From: Crotophaga sulcirostris
Lineage: Eukaryota; Chordata; Aves; Cuculiformes; Crotophagidae
Assembly (NCBI GenBank): GCA_013397455.1
Contig: VYZB01000035.1
Coordinates: 3,037,283 to 3,101,282, forward strand
Direction of reading: 5' to 3'
Length of the DNA: 64,000 nt
In this document: positions 48,651 to 60,969 of the stretch, one piece after another
How the letters are laid out: each line of letters begins with the position of its first letter
How positions within the stretch are numbered: position 1 is the first letter of the stretch
Program-made: the position numbers and the translations under genes
The notes under the pieces: generated by a model
Told to the model about the DNA's origin: nothing
What the model saw: only the letters and a program-made list of their open reading frames with translations
Databases searched by the model: none

Positions 48651-51600
48651 TCTGAATCTACTGTGGGATGAGGACAATAGGATTTGGCCTTGGGAAGTTA
48701 GAAAGTTAATTTTGCTGCAGTATCTGGACACTTCTATGGAATCTTTCTGACATACAAAAAAGAAATTTCATTTATGTGTTTTGTTTTGTTCCCTGCAATT
48801 TTTCCCCACAAACCTTTCCTGTACTGTAATTGTTTTTATTTTTAAAGGACTGTTCATTTGGCTGCTAAATTTCTAATTGTGGTTTTCAGCATATGATCTT
48901 TGGACTCCATGGAGAATAGAAGGGGTAGGTCTGTGAACAACTTCTAATACACTTAGGGAAGATTACAGGAAAAAAAATCACATATATTAATTCTACAGGA
49001 GGTTGCACTGGAATTTTTTCGGTTGTCCACAAACATCAGAAGCTTGAAAGTCACTGATCCAATAGGAATAATTTGTTAGCTGAATTACAGGTGCTAAGAC
49101 GTGCCCTCTTCTTGTTCCTAGACATTTTGGCTCTGGAAACTGGAATTTGGTATTTGCCTTTTGGCTGGAGGCATCATACAGTTATCTTGAAGTCTTTTCC
49201 TGGAAGACATACACATTTTATTTTCCATTGCCAGTTTAATGGCTGGATGTTAGGACCAGTGCAGATAATTCTGACTTCAGACTCCTGTCTTAAATATGTT
49301 TTATCTCTGTATTAAAAAATTTTAAGAGACAACATGCATTAGAAATCAGTACCTAATGCTTCTGAGTGCTCCTGAAAATGCTATCACTTTTTATGTTCTG
49401 TTTTCTGTATTACTGTGTAAAAAACCTCTTACAAATAACAGTCAACCATAGAAGAAAAGAAGAAACTTACTGTATGAAAAATATTGGCCAATACACAAAA
49501 TTAAGAAAAGGTAAATTTGTCTATTTTCTAGTCGCTCTCAGTTGTTACTGAAACAAGTAAAAGAAGCAGTAGAAAATATTTAAAATTTGTTTTTGTTTTA
49601 ACAAACTATGTTTAAATTTTTAGTTTGGAGTCAAGGCCTCATAAAGGTGTTGACCTTGCTCTGAGTTGGAAGTTTCCTGTGTGGGTCTGAGGATGCAGTG
49701 TAACCAACTTCCTCTCCCGATCATGTGTCTCAGGCTGAATATTTGTTCCAGAGCACCCTTGCCCAATATCCTGCAATATTGATTCCTGGCAACTTATAGG
49801 CTGATCCTGCACCAAAGATTGTAGTAAGTGCATTCAGTCAGAGGTCAATTAGGGGTCTTACCAGTGGATGATGCCTCAATTCTAAATCATATTCTATGTG
49901 TTAATATTTATCCAATGCCAACTATATGCAGTTACACATGATAGTTTATGCAAATTGAATAGAAGTAATTTTGATGTTGAAGTTAATCATGAAGCTAAAT
50001 ATTGTAACCAATGTCAAAGTTGGAAAATGGGACTACGTGGAAGTTAGCAGTTACAGTTGGGGTGGGTACAGAGGACTGCTTCTACTACCAGAGGTTATTT
50101 GGGGCAATATGGGGAGGGCATGGGAGAGGAGCTAAGGGAAAGATGGGCGTTGTGGGATCGTCAGTTTAACCATGACCTTTCACCTGTGTGGAGAGATGGC
50201 ATCTGTTGCCACCATCTGTTGCATTTCTCTGCTTATCTTCCCACATATGATACCAGGCTGGGAGCCCAAAAAAGGGGTCAAAGGAGACACTTAAATGAAA
50301 GTGCGATGAATCTGCTCTGAAGTCCCCAGGCAGCCTGGCAGAGAGGAAGATGCAACAGGGCTGCCCAAATGTGGTTAATATCCTGCGAGCTAGTTTTCCT
50401 TACTGAACATCTATCTAGGGTAACAAGTATGTTGTCTAACAAAAAACTGTAGTGAAAATTAAAGTTCAGAAAGTCAGTGACCCTTAGAGAATATCTGTTT
50501 GGTGGAGCTTCCTGATTTAAAGTAGCCCTGCAGCTACTGTTTAAAACTCTGTTTTCCTAAAACCCAGCAAGCATGAGTATGTAAAAATTCTGGCAAACAA
50601 GTAACTTTCAGTGAGAGAACAATGGGATAAATAAAGGCAAAATAACTAATCATTGCCATGAACATCTTCAGCTTTTCTAATAAATCTGCTGTATTAGGGC
50701 AGCATCTCTTCAGCTCTTGGCAAGCTTGTAGGATGTTCCATAGCAAAGGCAGGGATTTGGAAAACCTCAGAGGGTAAGCCTGGCTGCAGTCTGTGACAGC
50801 TGGTAATATATGAGTCTGAAAATGTTGTGCATATTGTATGAAACTTTCTTACAAGCAGCATGATTTGTGGACATCAAAATCACATTTCATAAAAGCAGGT
50901 GCTTTTTTATAACCAGATGAATGTCAGTTCTATGTGAAGTGTTTCTTTCTTTTGACAGAAGCTGTATGATTTATAATATGACTCACTCTGTACATGCAAT
51001 ATTTTGGTTAAAAAAATCACTTTTACATGTGAAACATTTCACTCCGACTCAATGTTGACAATAATATGAAAAAAGAGCTGCTGTAAGGTTTCTTTTCATC
51101 ATCCTTTTTTATTTAATCTTTGTCAAAACTTTGAAATGCAGCTAATGGAGCTAAAATGGAGGATATACTTCTGTTCATGTTCATGTTATATCAGAAGACC
51201 ATTTTTGATAATCAAATCTCTTTGTCAAAAATGCAGTTTAGATTGAAAAAACCAAACCCTGTATGGGCATCCATACTACATTTAGCAGGTGGTTTGGGAT
51301 TAAAATAATAACAATTGCATACAAAAGGTGAAGCGACCAAAATTTTTTTTGTGTTTTGAAAGTGAAACCTCTTTTTAGCTCTCAAAAGGATGTTTTTAGT
51401 CAAAATTCACCCTAGAAATACCTATTTTTAAACTGGTAGTAATACACAGGAAAAAACCCTGTTGTTCAACCCAGAACCAGTTTTGCTTGGTTAAGATTTT
51501 GCTAAGAAAGCTAAAAGCTATTTATCTTCACATCCAAACAATTTTCCATAGCATTCCATTTTTAGGATCACTACAGGGGTACTGAGCCTAAGGTTACCCA

Positions 51601-53746
51601 GAATATGGGGAACTAAAAATTCAAAATACTGAGTTGGTGCATATGTTACTGAATATCCTACAGAAATAATTATATTTTGGTTTTTAAAAACTAGCACTGT
51701 TAGAAAAATATTTATTCTTGCATGCTACGGTTTTTAATTTCCTGTGTAGTGTTGCCCATATTTGTATAGCTTCCAAATTATGGTAGTGTGAAAGGAATGC
51801 TTCAGAATATCCACAAAATAAACTTCTTACTCACAAGTGAAGACCTGTCCTTGTTTAAGTGAATGCAAATTTTGAAGTTGATGTTAATAATTAGGATTTC
51901 ATGCAGTAGTGTCATTGTCTTTGTTCTTGTGACTCAGACATCATACCTGATTTATTATTTTTCAATAATAACTCAGAATTCAATATTCCTTTCCGCAAAT
52001 GTGGAAGGGAAAAACACTTTGTGAACAATGTGAGGACTCCCTGAATGCTGTTTAAAACAATTAGAAATTGAACATAAACCCCTAACTTTGTTCCCTCTCA
52101 ATGTAGAACATTTGTAAATTTTTGTTTCCAAAGTTCCAGAGATCTCAGCACCAGCGTCTTTGGATCACAGTGTAGCTATTTGGTGTTCATAATCTTATTT
52201 TGCATTAAAGGAGGTACTTAATATCCTTTAATATAATTTTGTATCCCTTGTACATTCAGAACTTCTATAAAAGCCAATCATAATTTTATATGCACTTAGA
52301 AAAGTAGGACCAGGCCTCTTAATTGTAGATGTTGTGGTTTTTTTCTAATTTTGCTTAAATAAATTATACTCGGTGTAATCCTAACACACATTTCCAGAAA
52401 AAATTTTACTTGCCTTACTACTGCAAGGTTCCTTTTGAGAATTGCACTAATAAGGGTAGTGTTTTCTTAACCATAAATCTTAGAAAAATCTTCTGATACA
52501 CAGCAGGTAATTTCAGAGATAGAGAAAAAGAGAGAGAAAAATCAGATCTATTACTCTGCCTTCTATTTGGAGATAATTAAGTTCAAAGGTTCTGAAGCAA
52601 CATTGACTGTGTTACAGGATGTCCTCCACACTAGAAAATTAAATTAATCAGTCATTGCCGTATTAAGTGAAAATGAATTAGTTGCAGACAAAACACTGTA
52701 CTTTCATTAGTCATGTCACAATGCAAATGTGAAGATACATATCTTCGCATAAATGTTCACAGATAAACAAAATAATTAAATTCACTGTTGAAACAAAATA
52801 ATTAAATTCACTGTTGTTATGCAACAGATATTCTCTTAAGTTTATGATATTTGTTTTACAAGAGTACACAGTAACTTCTTTATCTGTTTTGTCTATGATG
52901 ATAGGAGAATTTAATTTTTGTTAATCTGATGTGCCTGGATTCAGGCAGTGACTCAAAAAAACATCTGTGTTTATTCTTAGTACAAACAGTCCATCTAAAT
53001 CTCACTGGCTGCAAGTTTATTTTTAAGTTTTTTTTTTTTTAAATAATATTCCCCTGAGTAGTACATACTGTGATCTCACAGTTTTGCAAGTGTCTATTAG
53101 GATGGTTCCAATGAGGCTACTTTTGTTCAATTACTAGAACTGAAACAAAAGTTTTGCTTTATGTATCTTCAGAGGATTTCATTAATTAGTGCCTAAACAA
53201 ACTTCATTCTGAGCATTTGCATTAATTTCTGAAATGTTTCTAGAAGTAGAAAACACTTAAAAATCAGCTGTTAATTAAAATTATTAAGAATTTATTTGAC
53301 TTAATTTTTTGCTATCAACTGTAGGGAATGCAAGGTGGGAAGGGGTGTCCTGCCACATTTGAGTGGTAGTGATGTATCCCACCTCCTGTGCATAGGTGTG
53401 AACTCAGGCACGGAGTGGAAGGCTATAAGAAGACTATAAGAAACAGGATTTAGAGAGACACTAGGAGATTTTTCATAACTGTTCTCATAAAGGACAAAAT
53501 TCTTGGTAGAAACTGAAAGGGTTGGCGCTCAGGCAAGGGACTTATAATGGAAGACAAGGTGAAGTTGTACAAATCAGTAAGTATAATGAGCAAAGGTGTT
53601 TCCTCTTCATCCATATGAGAACCAGATTGAATTCAATAAATAAATAATCTAATCAAAGGAAACAATACTTAACGTTTCATATTTGAAATAAAAACCTTTG
53701 TAAACTTCAAACTGTTAAATGTTTGCTGACACTATTTTGGACAATA
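48651..53746. other. Unique AT-rich sequence
   Basis: About 5 kb with no named repeat. It contains a perfect 26-bp tandem duplication at 52765-52816 and a T run near 53028-53041. An acceptor-like TGTTTCTTTCTTTTGACAG ends at 50960 but is followed by an early stop in one frame and no good donor. Confidence 0.45.
52765..52816 (+). repeat. Perfect 26-bp tandem duplication
   Basis: The 26-base unit starting AAACAAAATAATTAAATTCA is present twice back to back without a mismatch (52765-52790 and 52791-52816). Perfect identity suggests a recent slippage or duplication event. Confidence 0.92.
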
Positions 53747-54319
53747 ATAATGGTTGGTGTTTACTACAGGCCACCTGATCAAGGGCAGCCTGCTGATGAA
53801 ACCGTCTACCTCCAGCTACAGGAGGCTTCATGCTTGCAAGCTCTCGTACTACTGGGGGACTTCAACCACCCTGACATCTTCTGGAAAAGCAGCGCGGCAA
53901 GCTGTAGGCAATCCAGGAGACTCCTAGAGTGCATAGGTGAAAACTTCTTAACGCAGATTATAGACATCCCCACCCGAGGGGATGCGATGCTGGACCTGAT
54001 ATTCACCAGTGTAAGAGAGGTCATCAGTGACGTCAAGATCGGAGGCAGCCTGGGCTGCAGCGATCACGCACTGGTGGAGTTCAAGGTCCTGAGGGACAAG
54101 GGACAGGCGAGGAGTATAGTCAGGACTCCAGATTTTAGGAAAGCAAACTTCCAGCTCTTCAGGGAGTTAGTCAGTAGGACTTCTGGGAAATGTTTCTCAG
54201 GGTTAAGGGAGCAGAACAGAACTGGCAAATATTTAAGGATGCTTTCCACAGAGTGCAAGAGTGCTCAGTCCCCAGATGCAGGAAATCAGGCAGGGAAGGG
54301 AAGAGACCAGTGTGACTGA
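53747..54319 (+). pseudogene. CR1 ORF2 endonuclease domain remnant
   Basis: An open frame of about 190 codons corresponding to the second half of the exonuclease-endonuclease-phosphatase domain that nicks target DNA in CR1 retrotransposition. VGVYYRPPDQG lies at the start. The Asp/Asn pair of LLGDFNHPDI is at about 53855-53880. The SDH triad of GSLGCSDHALVEF is at 54059-54067, where Asp and His are the usual catalytic pair. The N-terminal part with the first catalytic residues is missing. The frame ends at a TGA within the linker. Confidence 0.92.
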
Positions 54320-54357
54320 GTCAAGACCTGCTGGTCAAACTGAAAAATAAGACGGAA

Positions 54358-55437
54358 TTGCACCGGCAGTGCAAGCAGGGACAGGCAACCTGGGAGGAGC
54401 ATAGGAATGCTGCCCAGTTGTGTAGGGATGGGGTCAGGAAGGCCAAGGCACAGCTGGGGCTGAACTTGGGAGGAGAAGCAAAGAATAACAAGAAGGGCTT
54501 CTATAGGTACGTCAACCAGAAAAGGAAGGTTAAAGAAAGCATAACCCTGCTGGTGAACAAAAATTGTGACCTTGTATCAACAGATAAGGAGAAGGCTGAG
54601 GTACTCAACTTTTTTGCCTCAGTCTTCACTGGCAACTGCTGTCCTCACTGCTCCAGGGTGAAGGAACAACAAGATGGGGAACAAGGGAGCAAAGTCACTC
54701 CCACTGTAGGGGAAGATCAGTTTCATGACCACCTGAATATATACAAATTTATGGGACCTGATGAAATGCATCCCAAAGTCCCGAGACAACTGGCTGATAT
54801 GGCTGCCAAGCCACTCTCCATAATATTTGAAAAGTCATGGCAGTCAGGGGAAGTCCCTTGTGACTGGAAGAAGGGCAACATTGTGCCCATTTTTAAAAAG
54901 GGTACAAAGGAGGACCCTGGGAATGACCAGCCTGTCAGCCTCACCTCTGTGCCTGGGAAGATCATGGAACAGATCCTCCTAGAAGCTGTGCTAAAGCACA
55001 TGGGGGACAGGAAGGTGATTCGAGACAGCCAACGTGGCTTCTCCAAAGGAAAGTCCTGTCTGACCAACCTAGCTGCTTTCTGTGGTGGAGTGACCGCATC
55101 AGTGGACACAGGAGAATCAATGGATGTAATCTATCTGGACTTCTGTAAAGCCTTTGACATGGTCCCCCACAACATCCTTCTCTCTAAATTGGAGGGATAT
55201 GGATTTCATGCATGGACTGTTTGGTAGAGAAGGAATTGGTTGGATGGTTGCATTCAGAGTAGTGATGTCTTGTACTTGATGTCCAGATGGAGACCCATAA
55301 TGTGTTGTCCCTCAGTGTTCTGTACTGGGACCAGTGCTGTTCAGTATTTCATTAATGATATTGACAGAGGGATCGAGTGCACCCTCAGCAAGTTTGCAGA
55401 TGACACCAAGCTGGGTGGGGCAGTGGTTGCACCTTGA
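54358..55437 (+). pseudogene. CR1 ORF2 reverse transcriptase remnant
   Basis: Two frame segments covering the fingers and palm of the reverse transcriptase. [13 protein letters not shown] (fingers) and then [16 protein letters not shown] are present. Block A is [11 protein letters not shown], with its catalytic Asp at 55138-55140. A stop at 55225-55227 follows. The palm then resumes as [19 protein letters not shown], with the two Asp codons of block C at 55399-55404. The third catalytic Asp and its neighbour are thus intact, but the interruption between blocks A and C inactivates the protein. Confidence 0.93.
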
Positions 55438-55471
55438 AGGATAGGATGTCATCCAGAGGGACCTGGACAAG

Positions 55472-56010
55472 GTGGAGAAGTGGGCCTGTGTGAACCTCAT
55501 GAGATTGAACAAGGCCAAGTGCAAGGTCCTACACCTGGGTCAGGGCAACCCCTGGTATCAATACAGGATAGAGGATGACATGATTGAGAGCAGCCCTGCA
55601 GAGAAGGATTTGTGGGTGCTGATTGATGAGAAGCTCGACAGGAGCAAGCAGTGTGCGCTCGCAGTGCAGAAGGCCAACCATGTCCTGGGCTGCATCAAAG
55701 GAAGTGTTGCCAGCAGGTCAAGAGAGGTGATTCTTCCCCTCTACTCCACTCTCGTGAGACCCCACATGGAGTATTGTGTCCAGTTCTGGAATCCCAAACA
55801 TAAGAAGGATATGGAACTGTTGGAATGGGTCCAGAGGAGGCTGTGAAGATGATCAGAGGGCTGGAGCACCTCTGCTATGAGGACAGGCTGAGTGAGTTGG
55901 GGTTGTTCAACCTGGAGAAGAGAAGGCTCCGGGGGAACCTCGTAATGGTCTTCCAGTACCTGAAGGAGCTACAGGAAAGCTGGGGAGGGACTTTTTACAA
56001 GGACGAGTAG
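55472..56010 (+). pseudogene. CR1 ORF2 C-terminal remnant
   Basis: Frame segments with [37 protein letters not shown] and [19 protein letters not shown], then after a shift a part with [20 protein letters not shown]. This is the conserved region after the palm whose function in CR1 is not well defined. A frame shift near 55840 separates the two parts. Confidence 0.9.
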
Positions 56011-56280
56011 GGATAGGATGAGTGGGAATGGCTTTAAATTGGAAGGGGGAAGATTTAGATTGGACATAAGGAAGAAATTCTTCACGATGAGTGTGGTGAG
56101 GCCCTGGCACGGGTTGCCCAGGGAAACTGTGGATGCTCCTTCACTGGAAATGTTCAAGGCCAGGTGGGATGGAGCCTTGAGCAGCCTGGGCTGGTGGGAG
56201 GTGTGCCTGCCCATGGCAGGGGGGTTGGGACTGGATGGTCTTTAAGGTCCCTTCCAACCTAAACCATTCTATGATTCTCT

Positions 56281-59200
56281 GATAATGAAAATTAAAACAA
56301 TGTATCTTTTTGTTATAATACAGGTAAATAGGGTGAAATTTGTTTTCTGTGGTTGGTATGCCTTGCAATTGGTAATGCAGGTCTTCTTGCATTTGTTACC
56401 AAAGGCAAGGCACCAGATTAGGTGCTCGACTGCCACGATTCACCAGAATGGTTTTACAAAGAAAACTTAGGGAAATGATCAAGGTTCTGTCTGCACTACA
56501 GTAAAGTTGGGTAGTTTCTACTGCCTTCAGTGTTATAGCTGGATAATTGTTCTGAAGCCAGATTTTAAGTCTTTTTATACAGAGGATATGTATGCTTTTA
56601 TAATGTTATTATCAACTGATAGTCTGGAATATAAAATGTTCCTTGTTCCTCTGTTACTAAGGAATCCGCCCTTTATGGTTAGAAAAAGACATCAAGCCCC
56701 TCAGTGTTTGCTGAAGACATCAATGTATTCTCCCTCTGACTTAAATTAGCTGGGTAACAGTATCTTCAGGATCTGGAAAGAAAAACCTGATTTTTTTTTA
56801 TATATTTTCTTCACAGTTGTCAAACATTTTAGTTTTGAATAGTTCAAGAAAATCAATTGAGGTGACAATGAGGAAAACACAGAACAGCGTGGAAAAAAAA
56901 AATGAATAATCAAAACCTCAAACAACCCAGCAGCAAGCAAAGGGAAAAAAAGTTTAAAAGTTGCAGCCCTTCTTCAACTGTATGTTGCAGGATGAGTAAC
57001 AGGGATTTGCACAATGTCTTTATAGGGTTTAAAGTCACCTATCAGTATAAACGTAGATTCTTCTGAAACAGCTACTAGGTCAAAACACAATAATGGTGCT
57101 GAACCTTAAAGCCTAGAGTCTATTTGAAAGAACCACCCTGATTCAGTAGTGCTTCCTTATGTGAGCTCCTCAGCATCTCTGTGTCAATCTTTTACATAAA
57201 AACTTCAGCAGGATTACAGCTCAGGAAAGAACTGCAGGAGCAGGATGGTGTTAGGACCTAACCCTATTTTGTGCGGCTGGGAAATATCCACCACCTTGCA
57301 ACACTGAGTATTGATCCTGCGTTTGTTTATCAGAACTTCAGTTCACTTTCCATGTTTACTCACAGCAGCTGATGGAACCAAAGGCCACAGCTGGCCTCTT
57401 CTTCCACTACTATGATTATTTCAGAAAGAGGAAAGCCTGGGTTTAGAGTCTGGGGCGAGCAGGAGGAGGAGGAGAAGCACAATACTTGAATATTAACTTT
57501 GTATTGTATGAATGCGCAAATGGAGTTCAATACTTACAGTCTGCACTGTAGAATAGGACATTTTTATATCTGTGATATAGTGTTTCACAAATAATATTTT
57601 TACATTTATTCCTTTTAATAGGCATAAGCTTAAAAAGAGTGACCCTCCCCCCGAATATTTTACCCTTGGTTATTCTTACTTGATGCACACGCTTATCCTT
57701 GGTGCGTCTGCTCTTGTGCATATTCTTTGTATAATTTACCTCAGATCCTGATCTCCTGCTCATTTGACCTCAGTCTGTCACTTGTGGAGCATTTTGCTTC
57801 AACCCATCAATGCATAGAGCATTTTAGCTTAAAACATGTGAAGGACACTTTTAATGCTGTCAAGGTCAGCTGCAACATTCGTATTCTTAAAAGTTAGCAT
57901 ACATTTAAAAGTATCAGTGGACAAAACAAGTGTTCTGAGAATGTAAAAACTGATGAATCTGCCCTTCTTAATATTACTGGGAATTCTGAAGGTACTGTAA
58001 CAAATGATTTCATTAGAGAAATGGTAATGGTTTGTTTCAACAGCATAGATACAGTTTAACTCAAAAACATAGTTGACTTTAACTATCTCTGAATATGTGG
58101 CAGAAAATCAAATGAGCATAAAAATATGCTACTTTTAAAATGGTTGCAGAGATTTATTTGAGATAGTATCAATGTGTTTTGATTGTAAAGTAACGGACCA
58201 GACATTTTTTCCAGTCTTATATTTTTAAAACAGTAACTGGTGCTATCTTTACCTTTGGTAAAGGGACTGAACTATTTATTTTCTCCCTAGATTTTAGTTT
58301 GACTTTAAGAGCAGCATTGAAGAGAGAGTATTTAGAAATTATTCAAGGAAACATTTTCACCTAATTGGCAAGAGTTTATATTTGAGGAAATTATTCTGAA
58401 TGTTAAAGTGCTATAGTTGACATGGTACAAAGCATGGGTTTCTTTTTAATTTTGTGTGGAGAGAGAACACAATTAATGTTTACTGAGCAGTTGAATATTA
58501 AAGGTAAAATATGAAGTGATCCCTATGAAGATGACTGTATCTAGGGGCTAGTTTTAATGTTTCATCAAGGCAGCCTGTATAGGGAAAAATAAAGCCTTAT
58601 ATAATTTGTTTATTATGTTAATAAGTTTGTTTTCTATTTGTGTAAACAAATATGAATCTGTGCTATATTCAGTAATGTAGCTCTTGTGTAATCATTTGTA
58701 CGACAATAGAAGGTTGCATGATTTTGAATTCACATGTGTTTCAGCATTCATGTTACTCAGCATGTTAATAATGTTGATGGTAAGTTCCTAGGTTAAATAA
58801 CTCAACTGACAGACAGCTTTTGAAGGAACTATTGCTGCTGCCCATATGTTGTAGGCATATTTTATAGTAAATAATGTTTTCCATGTACTTGTATGATATA
58901 TTGTTATTTTTCCTCAACCTCTGTAATTTTCTACAGGAGAGGTCTTCAGAAGTTCGCAGGTGGGCTGTGAACTACAAGGAAGCATGTTTTCAAAAAGCAA
59001 AATTGAAAGAATTATAATTAGAAAGGTCTTTTCAGCACAAGACTGGTAAATCTTTGATAGTAACTTTGCTCACGCCTTCTGAATTGACAGGGTTTTTTTT
59101 AATACACGCAAACACACATCCTGTATTTTGTTGCTATATAAAGCCTGCTATAATTTAAAGAAGGAATTACTGAATCTGGGCATTACTTAACATATTTTAA

Positions 59201-59814
59201 ATCTGCTTTCTGTGTGCAATTCAAAACCCAAACAGACTGGACTGCTGAAACAGAGTGAAAAACGCAGTGATTTTGTCCCAAGATCAGGCATCACCTTATA
59301 AACACATTAGGGAAGCAAACAGTATGACCTGTGTATTCATTTTTAAGATGGTTCTCCTTTTCCCATTAACAGAGACCATTAAACAGTAAAGCTCTACAGA
59401 TCTACACACAGCAAGGTGTGAATTCATCAGCTGAAAACTTGCCTGAAGTCTTAAAACCCAATTCTTTATAAGGTTGACAGTATGTGGAGAATAGGGCAAG
59501 AATGAGGAAGGAATAACTGTCAAGGGGAACAGTTACAGTATAATTACTTGGTGCTTAGTAAATAGGAATTTGACAAGAGTGTTGAAGGGTCAGAGCAAAA
59601 GAGCCATGGCCCAGTTAATAGATGGCAACTGGGAAGCTCTAAGTTCAAATGCTTAAAGCATTTGAATTCCATAATTGCAGGTTCAGATCATAAGGGTGAA
59701 AGTGTCAAAAACTTCTAAGTAATTTGGGAACTCAATTTCCATTTTGAATGAAGATTCCCAGCTAACTTCTGAAATCACTCTTTAAAATTTTGCCCTCAGC
59801 TTTCTTACACATTA
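56281..59814. other. Unique AT-rich sequence
   Basis: About 3.5 kb without a named repeat. A possible short terminal-exon-like segment at 58937 is listed separately. Confidence 0.45.
58937..59017 (+). other. Candidate exon or exon end, family not recognised
   Basis: A very good acceptor shape (TTTTTCCTCAACCTCTGTAATTTTCTACAG in the parts up to 58936) leads into a frame reading ERSSEVRRWAVNYKEACFQK and closing AKLKEL then TAA at 59015-59017. The charged, helical-looking composition is protein-like. A donor CGCAG|GTGGGC also exists at 58959, which would make it a 23-base microexon. No polyadenylation signal is seen close downstream. Confidence 0.25.
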
Positions 59815-60750
59815 CAGAATCACAGAGTCTTTCAGGTTGGAAAAGACCTTTAAGATCATTGAGTCCAATCATAAACCTAACCTTGCCAAGTCCACCACTA
59901 AACCATGTCTGTAAGTGCCACATCTATACATCTTTTAAATACCTCCAGGGATGGTGACTCAACCATGTCCCCGGGCAGCCTGTTCTAGTGCTTGACAGCC
60001 CTTTCGGTGGAGTAATATTTCCTAATATCTAATCTGAACCTCCTCTCGTGCAACTTGAGGCCATCTCCTCTCATCCTATTGCTTGTTGCATGGGAGAAGA
60101 GACCTACACCCGCCTCACTAGAACCTCCTTTCAGGTAGTTGTAGAGAGCCATAAGGCCTCCCCTCAGCCTCCTCTTCCCCAGGCTAAACAGCTTTGATTC
60201 CCTCAACCACTCCTCATAATCCTTGTGCTTCAGACCCTTTATCAGCTTTGTTGTGCTTCTTTGGACACACTCCAGCAGCTCAATGTCCTTCTCATAGTGA
60301 GGGACCCAAAACTGAACACAGTATTCGAGGTGTGGCCTCACTGGTGCCAAATACAGGGGGACAATCACTTCCCTAATCCTGCTGACCACACTATTTCTGA
60401 TATGAGCCAGGATGCTGTTGGCCTTCTTGGCTGCCTGGGCACACTGCTGGCGTATGTTCAGCTGACTGTCAACCAGTACCCCCAGGTCCTTTTCTCCAAG
60501 CCTGTAGAATTCCACAGGGTTGTTGAGTTCCAAGTGCAGGACCTGATGTTTGGCCTTGTTAAACCTCAAATGTTTGGCCTCGATCTGTCAATCCAGCTTG
60601 TTCAGATTCCTTGGTGGTGCCTTCATTCTCTCAAGCTGATCAACACTCCCACTTAACTTGGTGTCTTGTGCAAACTTATTGAGGGTGTACTCTATCCCCT
60701 CTTCCAGATCACTGGTGGAAATATTAAACAGAACTGACCCCCAACATTAG
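59815..60750 (-). mobile_element. CR1 LINE 3' fragment (reverse)
   Basis: A reverse CR1 copy of about 0.93 kb starting with the tail CAGAATCACAGAGTC and GGTTGGAAAAGACCTTTAAG. A minus-strand frame at 59985-60569 is open for 194 codons and holds [19 protein letters not shown] and [17 protein letters not shown]. Upstream the copy reaches the palm region, where the FADD region reads as a decayed INEFAQD-like version near 60665. It is truncated at about 60750. Confidence 0.93.
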
Positions 60751-60969
60751 TTGTTCCATGAAGGGGAAACGGATATTAAATGTTTTAATGGTTATTAAAC
60801 TTTTTGAAGTGTTTTAAATTCTACTGGTGATAATCTCCTTGTGATATAATTTTTATAGCTATATTCTGGACATCCTGGAACACGACTTTATTGTGCTGTT
60901 AATCAAGAGTAGGTTCCAGTATGCTGGAGTCTGTTTATGGTTTTGTAAGTAAGAAACACAAATAAGAGA

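Larger units (their letters stand above)
53747..56280 (+). mobile_element. CR1 LINE, long 5'-truncated copy (about 2.5 kb)
   Basis: The longest CR1 in the window. In order it holds the C-terminal half of the APE-type endonuclease, a linker, most of the reverse transcriptase, the C-terminal region and a 3' UTR ending AACCATTCTATGATTCTCT. The 5' end, the N-terminal endonuclease half and all of ORF1 are absent. ORF2 is split over at least four reading-frame segments by stops and shifts, so the copy is dead. Catalytic-type residues that can be seen are listed in the three sub-entries. It sits in the same orientation as the inferred gene. Confidence 0.96.
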
